Positions 1 to 7,550 of a stretch of DNA of 57,163 nt are shown here, in pieces (within the stretch, counting starts at the first letter, position 1; the number at the start of each line of letters is the position of its first letter). Below the pieces are notes generated by a model that saw nothing but the letters and a program-made list of their open reading frames with translations, made no database searches and was not told the origin of the DNA. This DNA is from Flavobacteriaceae bacterium. GTDB taxonomy: Bacteria; Bacteroidota; Bacteroidia; Flavobacteriales; Flavobacteriaceae. The stretch covers positions 900-58,062 of the forward strand of contig JALSVQ010000049.1 of the NCBI GenBank assembly GCA_027073495.1, read 5' to 3'. The position numbers and the translations under genes are program-made.

Positions 1-337
1 ATTTTACAGGTACTGGTGGTACAGGAACTGCTTTGAATGCTGGAAATGATATTACTAGCACGCAAACGATTTATATTTATGCAGATAATGGAACTTGTAG
101 CAATGAAACTAGCTTTACTATTACTATAAACCCATTGCCTCCTGTTGATTCATTAAATGATGCTTCTCCATGTGGTTCTTATACCTTACCTACATTAACC
201 AATGGTAACTATTTTACAGGTACTGGTGGTACAGGAACTGCTTTGAATGCTGGAAATGATATTACTAGCACGCAAACGATTTATATTTATGCAGATAATG
301 GAACTTGTAGCAATGAAACTAGCTTTACTATTACTAT
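1..337 (+). repeat. 210-bp tandem coding repeat, two visible copies
   Basis: Bases 1-127 are identical to 211-337, giving a period of 210 bp (70 codons) inside the T9SS type B gene. A third, diverged unit follows (about 338-545). The array continues left of the window. Identity at synonymous sites points to recent expansion or homogenisation. Confidence 0.9.
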
Positions 338-818
338 CATCGACTCTCCTATTGTTGATGTTTTCTCCGATGTTACAGCTAATAATGAATATGTTTTACC
401 TCCTGTTACAATTGGTGATTATTATACTGGCGCTGGCGCTACAGGAGCTGCTTTGAATGCTGGAGATATTATTTCTTCTTCGCAAACAATATATATTTAT
501 GCTATAAATGGAGTTTGCTATGATGAAAGTAGTTTTCCTATTACTATTACTCATGATTTCATTTATCCAAGAGTTTTCACTCCAAATGGAGATGGCTATC
601 ATGATACTTGGGGTATTGAAAATAATACTATACTCAATGGTAATCCGCAAATTTATATTTATGATAGATATGGTAAATTGATCAAAGTAATACGCAGTAA
701 TATTGAATTTTGGGATGGTACATACAATCAAAATGATTTCCCTGCAGATGATTATTGGTTCTCTGTACAAGCTCAAAATGGAAAAGTTTACAAAGGACAT
801 TTTAACTTGAAACGTTGA
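1..818 (+). CDS. T9SS type B sorting domain surface protein, 3' part (cut by left edge)
   Basis: The reading frame is open from the first bases, so the true start lies left of the window; the TTG at 33 is only an internal codon. About 260 residues are visible. They consist of ~70-residue beta-rich repeats (each ending in a segment like QTIYIYADNGTCSNETSF), then a C-terminal domain beginning FIYPRVFTPNGDGYHDTW and ending GHFNLKR. FTPNGDGxxDxW and a basic C-terminus mark the gliding-motility CHU_C / T9SS type B sorting domain, which sends proteins through the type IX secretion system to the cell surface. By family analogy this is a large adhesin-like or structural surface protein; its N-terminal function cannot be seen. 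Adjacent repeats are identical at DNA level, which suggests recent duplication or gene conversion. Confidence 0.9.
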   Translation, partial: FTGTGGTGTALNAGNDITSTQTIYIYADNGTCSNETSFTITINPLPPVDSLNDASPCGSYTLPTLTNGNYFTGTGGTGTALNAGNDITSTQTIYIYADNGTCSNETSFTITIIDSPIVDVFSDVTANNEYVLPPVTIGDYYTGAGATGAALNAGDIISSSQTIYIYAINGVCYDESSFPITITHDFIYPRVFTPNGDGYHDTWGIENNTILNGNPQIYIYDRYGKLIKVIRSNIEFWDGTYNQNDFPADDYWFSVQAQNGKVYKGHFNLKR

Positions 819-850
819 TAAAATATATAATTATATAAATCTTAAAATAA

Positions 851-892
851 CAAATCCGGAATAGTAATACTGTTTCGGATTTTGTCATTTTT
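851..892 (+). terminator. Probable rho-independent terminator after the surface protein gene
   Basis: CAAATCCG pairs with CGGATTTTG across a loop of about 14 nt, followed by a T-rich run. It lies 33 bp after the stop codon of the surface protein. Confidence 0.6.
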
Positions 893-1008
893 ATAATAAA
901 TATATAATTGTTTGTTTTTAGAATATAAAAATACACTTATAGCAATACGAATATAGCTTGAACTAAGGCGTATATAGATTTATGTAAATATAAATGTAAA
1001 TAATGCTT

Positions 1009-1016
1009 TATATTTG
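1009..1016 (+). promoter_or_regulatory. Bacteroidota -7 element (TATATTTG)
   Basis: Matches the TAnnTTTG consensus of the Bacteroidota primary sigma factor, 22 bp before the ATG at 1039. No clear -33 TTTG was picked out. Confidence 0.55.
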
Positions 1017-1038
1017 CAATGACAATTAAATTGTAATT

Positions 1039-1896
1039 ATGAAAAAAGTAATCCTATTTGTACTCTTATTAAATCTAATATCATGCAAAAAAAATAGTAC
1101 GGTTAATAGCATTGTAAATGCTATAAGTAAGACTGAAACAAAACAAGCTAATCCAGAAATAATAGTATTAGAAAACGAACTGCTTTCAGTAAAAAAAGAA
1201 CATAAAATAAGATTAGAATACTATGAGCAAGCAACACAAAAAGAAAAATCACATTATATTTATAAACATAGAGTCAGTGCGTATCTGAAAAATGGTAAAT
1301 ATTTTTTTGACTACAAAAAGATAATCAATGCTATTTATAATAAATTAGAGTTGGATAAGGTAGATTTTTTAACCTCATTGTATTTTAATTATAATATTTT
1401 CCATAGCGAATACTATTCTCAGGACAAAGAAACGTCCTTTTTAAATTATATATGGACTAATTTTGATAGAAGCCCTGAGAATATCTATAATTTTTTTAAT
1501 AATGAATCAGAATCAGAAACTATAAAAGACAAGATTTATTCATTGTTTAGCAATAATGCTATTTATACTGATTCTGGAATAAAAAACTATGTTGAAGGCT
1601 TGCTACTTGCTTACGAAGAAAATTCGTCAGAAGACCGCTTAAGTGAAATTTATAATCAGACAAAAGGTGACGAGTACTATGAGAAGCCTTTTATTGACAC
1701 TATAACAAGTGAGCAAATGAAGATGTTCTTGAGTAATGCAACGAAACCTACAGATAACTCAATAAGCTATAGAGCATTTCAGCTATATTCATTTTGGGGA
1801 AGAAGATACCATGAGAATAATCAAGAAATTGTTTATCAACTTATAAAGGAATTTCATCAAAATATGGAAAAAGAAAATACAAATACATATGATTAA
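1039..1896 (+). CDS. Lipoprotein of unknown function, paralogue of the next gene
   Basis: 285 residues. The N-terminus is a lipoprotein signal peptide with lipobox LISC (Cys16), so the product is probably anchored in the outer or inner membrane facing the periplasm or surface. The rest is charged and helix-rich with no domain I recognise. Two segments recur in the downstream gene: one around SGIKNYVEGLLLAYEE (about 175-195) and one containing FWGRRYHENN and EIVYQL near the C-terminus (about 252-275). The two proteins are therefore tandem paralogues. The coding region overlaps the region before the next ATG by a few bases at most, suggesting co-transcription from the promoter at 1009. Confidence 0.8.
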   Translation: MKKVILFVLLLNLISCKKNSTVNSIVNAISKTETKQANPEIIVLENELLSVKKEHKIRLEYYEQATQKEKSHYIYKHRVSAYLKNGKYFFDYKKIINAIYNKLELDKVDFLTSLYFNYNIFHSEYYSQDKETSFLNYIWTNFDRSPENIYNFFNNESESETIKDKIYSLFSNNAIYTDSGIKNYVEGLLLAYEENSSEDRLSEIYNQTKGDEYYEKPFIDTITSEQMKMFLSNATKPTDNSISYRAFQLYSFWGRRYHENNQEIVYQLIKEFHQNMEKENTNTYD

Positions 1897-1903
1897 TTAT
1901 AAA

Positions 1904-3376
1904 ATGAAAAAATTACTAGTTTTAGTATTCCTTGTACTCGTTTCGTGTACTGATAAAAAAGTGAATCAAGATAATACACGAATTGCACTATTAAAAGAAG
2001 AAATTACAGCACAAAAGACAGAAAATGATTCGCTTGCTAAAAAAGAACAAGCGATAAAAAACCACATTGATAGCTTGGAAAATAGCTCTTTAGATAAAGC
2101 CGTTGTTACTTCTTTTTTAAAGCCAGATAAGCAATTTGTTATCAATACAGATGATAATACACTAATCAAAACTGCTTTTGATGATATATTTGATGATTCA
2201 TCTTGTTTTTGGTATTCATTACAAGGGTCTTTTTTATGGCATTATCGGGCTAATGATGAAGTTGATGTGAAAGATGATATTTCAAATATTAACCACCTTT
2301 TCTACTGGCATAAGCGAGATGAAGCAAGTATAAAAACGTTTTTTACAAAACAAAAATTGGAATTGATATATGCATTGTTCAACAACAGCAATTACTATAA
2401 TGAGACTGGATTAAAAAATGTAATTGAAAGTTTACTCCTTGCCTACGAAGAGATAGGAACTAATGATAAAATATTAGAAGAGATATATAAAAAATCATTA
2501 GATGACGAAGAAGTAGAAATCATTAAAAAAATAGTTAGCAAAAAAATATTAGCTTTAAAAGCTAATGAAGATTGTGATTATAACCCGTTTTATAATAAAG
2601 CAGGAGGACTTAATGCTTTTCGTGCCTATAAATTTTGGGGAAGAAGATATCATGAAAACAATAGAGAGATTGTATATCAACTATTAAAAGATTTCTATAA
2701 AAATGTACACGGAAATACTCCCCTATTATCCAAGGATGACAATGATGAATCTGAAGAATTTGATGAAGAAATAATAGAAGATGAAGTTGAGGAAATCGAT
2801 CAGAACTTAGATGATTTTGCTTTGACCAATTATAAAGAACCCAATCAAGAAGCAATGGATTCAATCGTAAAGACGCAACTCACACAAACTAATGATGGAT
2901 CTTACGATTTGGAAGCACTCAAAAAAATATATAAAGCACATTTTCCAAAAGTTAAAGCAATAACCTTGGATAATTTACTTTCAGAATATAATGAAACATA
3001 TTTGAATTCTGGTGGATGGCAAAACAATACAACATCAGTGGTTTACACACCAAAGTTGAAAATTTATTATATTTACGTATCAAACAAAAATCAGATGTAT
3101 CATCAGTTTATTTTTTCTGAAGATAAAAATGAAATAATAGTTGAAAATAATCCACCTTTAGATGATAATGATGCGGTTGCTAAAGACGGAAAGTGGAAGA
3201 TTTTTTGTCAATGCAAAGAATTCGATAGTGCAGATAACTTAGATAGCGAAATGTACATACCAATATTTCATCCTGATATGGTAGAAGGAAAGTATTTATA
3301 CTTTGTAAAAGCTGTTACTGAAAAAGGAAATGTATTCTTTTCTGATATTGAACTGCTCAATTATAAAAAGTCATAA
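1904..3376 (+). CDS. Lipoprotein of unknown function, longer paralogue
   Basis: 490 residues from the ATG at 1904. I prefer this to the ATG at 1889 because it places MKKLLVLVFLVLVSC directly as a lipoprotein signal peptide (lipobox LVSC). A coiled-coil-like segment follows (about 25-65). The paralogous core shares GLKNVIESLLLAYEE and FWGRRYHENN with the upstream gene. Then come an acidic linker rich in E and D (about 270-300) and a C-terminal extension of ~180 residues absent from the shorter paralogue. The extension looks beta-rich. No known family recognised. The gene starts 7 bp after the upstream stop. Confidence 0.8.
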   Translation: MKKLLVLVFLVLVSCTDKKVNQDNTRIALLKEEITAQKTENDSLAKKEQAIKNHIDSLENSSLDKAVVTSFLKPDKQFVINTDDNTLIKTAFDDIFDDSSCFWYSLQGSFLWHYRANDEVDVKDDISNINHLFYWHKRDEASIKTFFTKQKLELIYALFNNSNYYNETGLKNVIESLLLAYEEIGTNDKILEEIYKKSLDDEEVEIIKKIVSKKILALKANEDCDYNPFYNKAGGLNAFRAYKFWGRRYHENNREIVYQLLKDFYKNVHGNTPLLSKDDNDESEEFDEEIIEDEVEEIDQNLDDFALTNYKEPNQEAMDSIVKTQLTQTNDGSYDLEALKKIYKAHFPKVKAITLDNLLSEYNETYLNSGGWQNNTTSVVYTPKLKIYYIYVSNKNQMYHQFIFSEDKNEIIVENNPPLDDNDAVAKDGKWKIFCQCKEFDSADNLDSEMYIPIFHPDMVEGKYLYFVKAVTEKGNVFFSDIELLNYKKS

Positions 3377-3389
3377 CTAGCATCAATAA

Positions 3390-3656
3390 CTATTTATTTT
3401 GATCTATAATAGCTTCCAGTTTTGTTTTTTTGGTTTCTGATAAATGCTGATTACAATTTTCTTCAGAATACAACTTTAACATTTTGGATAAGGCACTATT
3501 GCGTTTAACATAAGCATTGCATTTTTCACACCAAAAAATATGTAAAGACAGCTTAAAGCGTTGCCAGAAAGAGGCTTCTTTATATTGACTTTTATCACAA
3601 ATATTTCCTGCTTCTTGACAAGAAATAAACCCTTTTGTTAGTTTATGATTTCCCAT
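3390..3656 (-). CDS. Small Cys/His protein, candidate anti-sigma factor
   Basis: 88 residues from the ATG at 3656; an in-frame TTG at 3662 is also possible. It contains Cys pairs and a His in an arrangement like H-x3-CEKC (segment LHIFWCEKCNAY), plus two further Cys near the N-terminus, so a zinc-binding anti-sigma (ZAS-like) fold is plausible. It starts 8 bp after the ECF sigma stop codon, the usual position for a cognate anti-sigma factor. There is no membrane segment, so it would act in the cytosol. The anti-sigma role is inference from context and Cys/His content. Confidence 0.65.
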   Translation of the reverse strand: MGNHKLTKGFISCQEAGNICDKSQYKEASFWQRFKLSLHIFWCEKCNAYVKRNSALSKMLKLYSEENCNQHLSETKKTKLEAIIDQNK

Positions 3657-3664
3657 ATTCAAAT

Positions 3665-4231
3665 TTATTTTTCATACCAATTGGTTTTCATACAATCCAT
3701 CAATTGCACACGTGCTCTATGAATGATTACCCAAAGATTAGACGAGGTAATATTCAATTCATTACATATTGTTTCAGATTCCATATGCTGCAAGGTTTTC
3801 ATCTTAAAGACTGTTGCTGCTTTTAGAGGTAATTCATCCATGCAATCATCTAATGTACGTCCTAATTCCGAATTTTCCATTGCAAAATCTGAATGACTAG
3901 TTGTTGAACCAGCCACGCGTTCTTCCAACCAATCAGCTTCTTGATCGGCTTCATTAACATAACTCATACGTACTTCTGCCTTTCCCTTTTTAGAATTCGA
4001 TTTTCTATAAAAATCAATTATTTTCCGTTTTAAAATAGCAATAAGCCACGTGCGTTCAGAAGCAGCTCCTTTATAATTTTTTTGCGCTTGTAATGCCGCA
4101 AGAAATGTATCTTGAACAATATCTTCTGCCTTCTCGTGATCACTAACACGATAAATGGTATAATTATACAGGTAATCTGCATAAAGTTTAACCCATTTAT
4201 CAGGGTTCAATATGTGTTTATTTGATTTCAA
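3665..4231 (-). CDS. ECF-type RNA polymerase sigma factor
   Basis: 188 residues, normal for ECF sigma factors. Region 2 includes YRVSDHEKAEDIVQDTFLAA, the core-binding sigma 2 motif, and SERTWLIAILKRKIIDFYRK, the -10 recognition part. Region 4 (about 125-180) has LPLKAATVFKMKTLQHMESETI and a helix-turn-helix ending NLWVIIHRARVQLMDCM. The only plausible start is TTG at 4231, since no in-frame ATG lies near and homologues of this type begin just before the ILNPDKWV segment. A perfect inverted repeat ends 6 nt before this TTG. It forms an operon with the small Cys protein downstream. Confidence 0.9.
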   Translation of the reverse strand: MKSNKHILNPDKWVKLYADYLYNYTIYRVSDHEKAEDIVQDTFLAALQAQKNYKGAASERTWLIAILKRKIIDFYRKSNSKKGKAEVRMSYVNEADQEADWLEERVAGSTTSHSDFAMENSELGRTLDDCMDELPLKAATVFKMKTLQHMESETICNELNITSSNLWVIIHRARVQLMDCMKTNWYEK

Positions 4232-4237
4232 GATGTT

Positions 4238-4287
4238 TTTGTTTGTAATTAATTAGTCAGTAAATGTACTAATTAATTACAAACAAA
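4238..4287 (-). promoter_or_regulatory. Perfect 20-bp inverted repeat in the ECF sigma leader
   Basis: Arms 4238-4257 and 4268-4287 are exactly complementary (20 bp) with a 10-nt spacer. In the transcript the hairpin ends 6 nt before the TTG start of the sigma gene. It also lies just after the polyprenyl synthase gene, so it could act as a terminator, an operator, or a hairpin that limits translation. Confidence 0.75.
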
Positions 4288-4307
4288 CACTTCTCAATCA
4301 CAAACTA

Positions 4308-5246
4308 TTATTTATTTCTATGAATCACATACGAAAGCATTAATTCCAAAGCATTGCGGTAAGGAGATTCTGGAAAGGTTTTTAAAATGTCTAATGCCTC
4401 TTGATAGTACTTTTCCATTTTTGAAATAGTATAATCAATACCGCCATTATCTTTTACAAACTGTATCACTTCTTTAACCCGTTTTTTGTTTGTATTGTGG
4501 TTTTTAACAGAATTAATCAACCATTTTTTATCTTTTGTATTACAATTATTCAAAGTATAAATAAGTGGTAATGTCATTTTTTGCTCCTTGATATCTATAC
4601 CTGTAGGCTTTCCTATTTTGGCATCGGTATAATCAAATAAATCATCTTTTATCTGAAAGGCAATACCAACCAGCTCACCAAAGCGGTGCATCTTTTTGAC
4701 CATAGCTTCAGCTGCATCAACGGTACTTGCTCCCATTGCGGTACAAGATGCTATAAGTGTGGCGGTCTTTTGTCTAATAATTTCAAAATAGATAGCTTCG
4801 GTAATATCTAGTTTACGCGCTTTTTCTATTTGAAGCAATTCACCTTCGCTCATTTCGCGAACAGCTACAGAAATAATTTTTAAAGAATCAAAATCGCCAT
4901 TATCAATAGCAAGTAAAAGTCCTTTTGACAATAAAAAATCGCCTACTAAAACGGCTATTTTATTTTTCCAAAGGGCATTAATAGAGAAAAAACCACGCCT
5001 TCTATTACTATCATCAACAACATCATCGTGTACCAATGTTGCGGTATGTATGAGCTCGATAACAGCAGCACCTCGAAATGTTTTTTCGGTTACGGTATTG
5101 GTTTCACTAAGCATTTTGGCAGTCAAAAAAACAAACATAGGACGCATTTGCTTCCCTTTACGATTGACCAAATAATGCATTACACGATTTAATAATGCTA
5201 CTTTGGTTGTCATAGCACTTCGAAATTTATCTTCAAAAAGATCCAT
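4308..5246 (-). CDS. Polyprenyl synthetase (all-trans octaprenyl/heptaprenyl diphosphate synthase type)
   Basis: At least 312 residues. This chain-elongating trans-prenyltransferase condenses isopentenyl diphosphate onto an allylic diphosphate, probably for the menaquinone side chain. The first Asp-rich motif is in LVHDDVVDDSNRRRG and the second in FQIKDDLFDY; GKQMRPMFV holds the conserved KxxRP substrate site. The frame stays open upstream of the ATG at 5246 for 14 sensible codons back to a CTG at 5288 (residues LKIVEQIKEPIREE), matching how I remember close homologues beginning. The true start may therefore be CTG, giving 326 residues. A -7 element lies at 5314-5321. The product is cytosolic or membrane-peripheral. 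Confidence 0.92.
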   Translation of the reverse strand: MDLFEDKFRSAMTTKVALLNRVMHYLVNRKGKQMRPMFVFLTAKMLSETNTVTEKTFRGAAVIELIHTATLVHDDVVDDSNRRRGFFSINALWKNKIAVLVGDFLLSKGLLLAIDNGDFDSLKIISVAVREMSEGELLQIEKARKLDITEAIYFEIIRQKTATLIASCTAMGASTVDAAEAMVKKMHRFGELVGIAFQIKDDLFDYTDAKIGKPTGIDIKEQKMTLPLIYTLNNCNTKDKKWLINSVKNHNTNKKRVKEVIQFVKDNGGIDYTISKMEKYYQEALDILKTFPESPYRNALELMLSYVIHRNK

Positions 5247-5313
5247 TTCTTCGCGTATTGGCTCTTTTATTTGTTCTACTATTTTCAGTTTGTTATTTTC
5301 GTATTAAGCAGTA

Positions 5314-5321
5314 CAAAGATA
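5314..5321 (-). promoter_or_regulatory. Bacteroidota -7 element for polyprenyl synthase
   Basis: TATCTTTG on the minus strand (TAnnTTTG), 25 bp before the candidate CTG start at 5288 and 67 bp before the ATG at 5246. Confidence 0.55.
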
Positions 5322-5556
5322 ATTATTATTAACAGATATACAATCCTAATTAAATGAATTATTTGTAATGTTATTTAGCAAAATTAAAGACCTTTCGCTA
5401 TAAGATACTAGACTCAATAGCAAGCTCTCAATCATGTTTATAATAATTTTTTAAATTTAAAAATTAGACTACGCTAAAAACAATTCTAAAATCAAGCTTA
5501 CATAATAGAATATTTTTTTAGTCGGATAACAATAGATAAATAACATGAAAAATGCG

Positions 5557-5564
5557 TAACTTTG
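5557..5564 (+). promoter_or_regulatory. Bacteroidota -7 element for arginine kinase
   Basis: TAACTTTG matches TAnnTTTG and ends 15 bp before the ATG at 5580, implying a very short leader. The TTG inside this motif (5562) is in frame with the gene but is better explained as promoter than as start codon. Confidence 0.6.
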
Positions 5565-5579
5565 TATAAAATAAATACA

Positions 5580-6614
5580 ATGAATAACTTTCCAAAATTT
5601 ACAGCAAAACACACATCATTACTTGCTAAACATCTAAACAAAACTGTTTTTGAACAATTAAAAGATAAAAAAACAACACTTGGCTTTAGCCTGCAACAAG
5701 CCATACAGTCCGGTTTGGATAATCCTGACAGTGGAATTGGTGTTTATGCTGGAGATTTGGAATCGTATAGTACCTTTGCTGCATTATTTGATCCAATTAT
5801 CAAAAGCTATCATCATTTTGACCGTTCGCTGTCCAAACATACGAGCAATCTAAATGCTGATGACTTTAACTATAATAATCCAGATACTAATAATGAATAC
5901 ATTTTATCAACACGTATTCGAGTTGGTCGTAATCTAGCAAATTATCCTTTGGGAACTGCAATAAGCAAAACACAACGCGATGAAGTAGAACAGCTTATTG
6001 TCAATACTTTAAATAATCTTAAAGGAGAACTCAAAGGACACTATTACCCATTATATGATATGGCAGATGAAACACGAGAACGCTTAATTAAAGATCATTT
6101 CTTGTTCAAAAATGGTGACCGTTTTCTAGAATCTGCGGGGCTAAATAGAGATTGGCCAACAGGTCGTGGTATTTTTCATAATCAATCCAAAACATTTTTA
6201 GTTTGGATTAATGAAGAAGACCAACTTCGCATTATCAGTATGCAAAAAGGCGGTGATATCAAAGCTACTTTTCAGCGCTTGAGTCTTGCAATAGCCCAAT
6301 TAGAACAACAACTTACTTTTATGTATGATGAACGTTTAGGTTACATCTCTAGTTGCCCTACCAATTTGGGAACTGCTATGCGTGCGAGCGTACATATTGC
6401 CTTACCTAATTTAGCAAAGAATAAAGCACAGTTTGAAGCAATAACCAATAAATATCATCTTCAAATACGTGGTGTTAATGGTGAGCATTCTTCTAGTGAA
6501 AATGGTATTTTTGATATCAGCAACAAAAGACGTTTGGGCATCAATGAAGTACAATGTGTCAGTGATTTACACCAAGGCGTTGCTGCCTTAATAAGGGCTG
6601 AAAGCTCTTTTTAA
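5580..6614 (+). CDS. Arginine kinase (ATP:guanidino phosphotransferase)
   Basis: 344 residues, close to animal arginine kinases (~355). Family reaction: reversible phosphate transfer from ATP to L-arginine, giving phosphoarginine as a cytosolic energy buffer. An N-terminal all-alpha domain (about 1-90; ending with SGIGVYAGDLESY) is followed by the catalytic domain. Visible signatures: STRIRVGRNLANYPL (ATP-phosphate Arg), NEEDQLRIISMQKGGD (substrate Glu and nucleotide loop), SSCPTNLGT with the catalytic-site Cys at residue 259, and GVNGEHSSSENGIFDISNKRR, the flexible substrate loop. It is not the shorter McsB protein-arginine kinase, which lacks the N-terminal alpha domain. Start at ATG 5580 rather than the TTG at 5562. 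It is monocistronic. Substrate specificity (arginine versus another guanidine) is inferred. Confidence 0.92.
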   Translation: MNNFPKFTAKHTSLLAKHLNKTVFEQLKDKKTTLGFSLQQAIQSGLDNPDSGIGVYAGDLESYSTFAALFDPIIKSYHHFDRSLSKHTSNLNADDFNYNNPDTNNEYILSTRIRVGRNLANYPLGTAISKTQRDEVEQLIVNTLNNLKGELKGHYYPLYDMADETRERLIKDHFLFKNGDRFLESAGLNRDWPTGRGIFHNQSKTFLVWINEEDQLRIISMQKGGDIKATFQRLSLAIAQLEQQLTFMYDERLGYISSCPTNLGTAMRASVHIALPNLAKNKAQFEAITNKYHLQIRGVNGEHSSSENGIFDISNKRRLGINEVQCVSDLHQGVAALIRAESSF

Positions 6615-6691
6615 TGAAATTAAAAAATAGTTCGGAGTGATGAATTATGAGTGTTTGGAATTAAGAACTCAAGTAGCTAATGACAAATTAC

Positions 6692-6733
6692 CGTCATTTC
6701 GACAAAGTGAGGAACGAACACCGAGAAATCTTA
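6692..6733 (+). repeat. REP-like intergenic repeat, copy 1
   Basis: Reads CGTCATTTCGACAAAGTGAG, then an insertion, then GAGAAATCT. Together these match the family consensus TCATTTCGA..CGAAGTGAGAAATCT seen intact at 50267-50293. Located between convergent genes. Confidence 0.6.
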
Positions 6734-6760
6734 CACTTTTAAGTAAAAAAGTATTGAAAA

Positions 6761-7291
6761 TTAACGTTGTCTAATATATATTTCTACCGCTCCGAGACCA
6801 TATTTTCTATAATCTGCGGGCTTGTGATCGATACGTTCATAACGGTTAAAAAGATACTCTAGTTCTAGTTTCAAAACGCCATCACCATTACCGTGAATAA
6901 AAATCATTTGCTGAATTTTGTTTCGTATAGCCCAATCAATCTTATATTTGGCAGTTGCTAACTGCGTTTCCAATATTTGATGGCTTGGCATACGTTTGTG
7001 CTTATCGGTAAGCTGCTCGATATGTAAATCAACCTCAACTACAGTTTGATTTTCTTCGTGTGATTTACTCCTTTTATTTTTCTTTTCAAAATCTGCACTT
7101 TTATACATATCAACATCCGTATATGTATTATAGTCTATAGCCTCTTCTATTTTGATAAGTTGTGAAGGTGCAAAAGAGAGTTCAAAACCATCTTCATCTG
7201 CTACAATTATTTCGTTTTCTTTTACGCGTAGCACGATGCCTTTGAATGCGTCATCCAATGCTTCTACAGTATCTCCTTTTTTAAACGGCAT
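6761..7291 (-). CDS. Smr domain protein (MutS2 C-terminal-like)
   Basis: 176 residues. The N-terminal ~55 residues (KKGDTVEALDDAFKGIVLRV) form a small KOW/SH3-like beta-barrel. The C-terminal half is an Smr domain with VDLHIEQL at its start and the IHGNGDGVLK loop (HGxGxGxL), associated with nicking endonuclease or nucleic-acid binding in MutS2 and in stand-alone Smr proteins acting on RNA or DNA. There is no MutS ATPase. Its ATG overlaps the stop of the upstream gene by one base (TAATG), so translation is coupled. Last gene of the operon led by icmF. Cytosolic; exact substrate unknown. Confidence 0.85.
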   Translation of the reverse strand: MPFKKGDTVEALDDAFKGIVLRVKENEIIVADEDGFELSFAPSQLIKIEEAIDYNTYTDVDMYKSADFEKKNKRSKSHEENQTVVEVDLHIEQLTDKHKRMPSHQILETQLATAKYKIDWAIRNKIQQMIFIHGNGDGVLKLELEYLFNRYERIDHKPADYRKYGLGAVEIYIRQR

Positions 7292-7548
7292 TACTTTTTC
7301 TTTTTTTTATCAAATTTATCTATTACCCTTGGTTCTAAACCATCTTTATTAGGAATATCTTGTTCACTACGTTTTGGCATTTTACTTTGCACCATAAAAA
7401 GAAGTACTATTTCAATAAGAAAAGAACCAATAATAAATGTCATATTTTGTTCTTTTTGAGGTTTACCCAACTCGTATAAAACAAAACCTCCTAAGCCGAA
7501 TATAGCTAACCAATATAAAGGATTTACTTTGTCTTTTTTCTTAGTCAT
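7291..7548 (-). CDS. Small two-helix membrane protein
   Basis: 85 residues with two predicted membrane helices (about 11-28 and 37-54), a basic N-terminus and a very basic C-terminus (FDKKKKK). No recognised family. It sits between two operon genes with 2 bp and 1-base-overlap junctions, which supports it being real. Inner-membrane location inferred. Confidence 0.75.
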   Translation of the reverse strand: MTKKKDKVNPLYWLAIFGLGGFVLYELGKPQKEQNMTFIIGSFLIEIVLLFMVQSKMPKRSEQDIPNKDGLEPRVIDKFDKKKKK

Positions 7549-7550
7549 AA

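Larger units (their letters stand above)
5289..5579. other. Divergent intergenic region between polyprenyl synthase and arginine kinase
   Basis: About 290 bp, very AT-rich, with the two divergent -7 elements listed separately. A short AT palindrome near 5448-5463 is the only other structure. I see no additional gene. Confidence 0.6.

Noticed and set aside
3390-4231. FecI/FecR-type iron sensing system
   Set aside because: There is no FecR-like membrane anti-sigma or TonB receptor next to the ECF sigma gene; the partner is a small soluble Cys/His protein.
5448-5463. AT-only palindrome in the polyprenyl synthase / arginine kinase spacer
   Set aside because: Expected by chance in sequence this AT-rich and not placed at a promoter or start codon.
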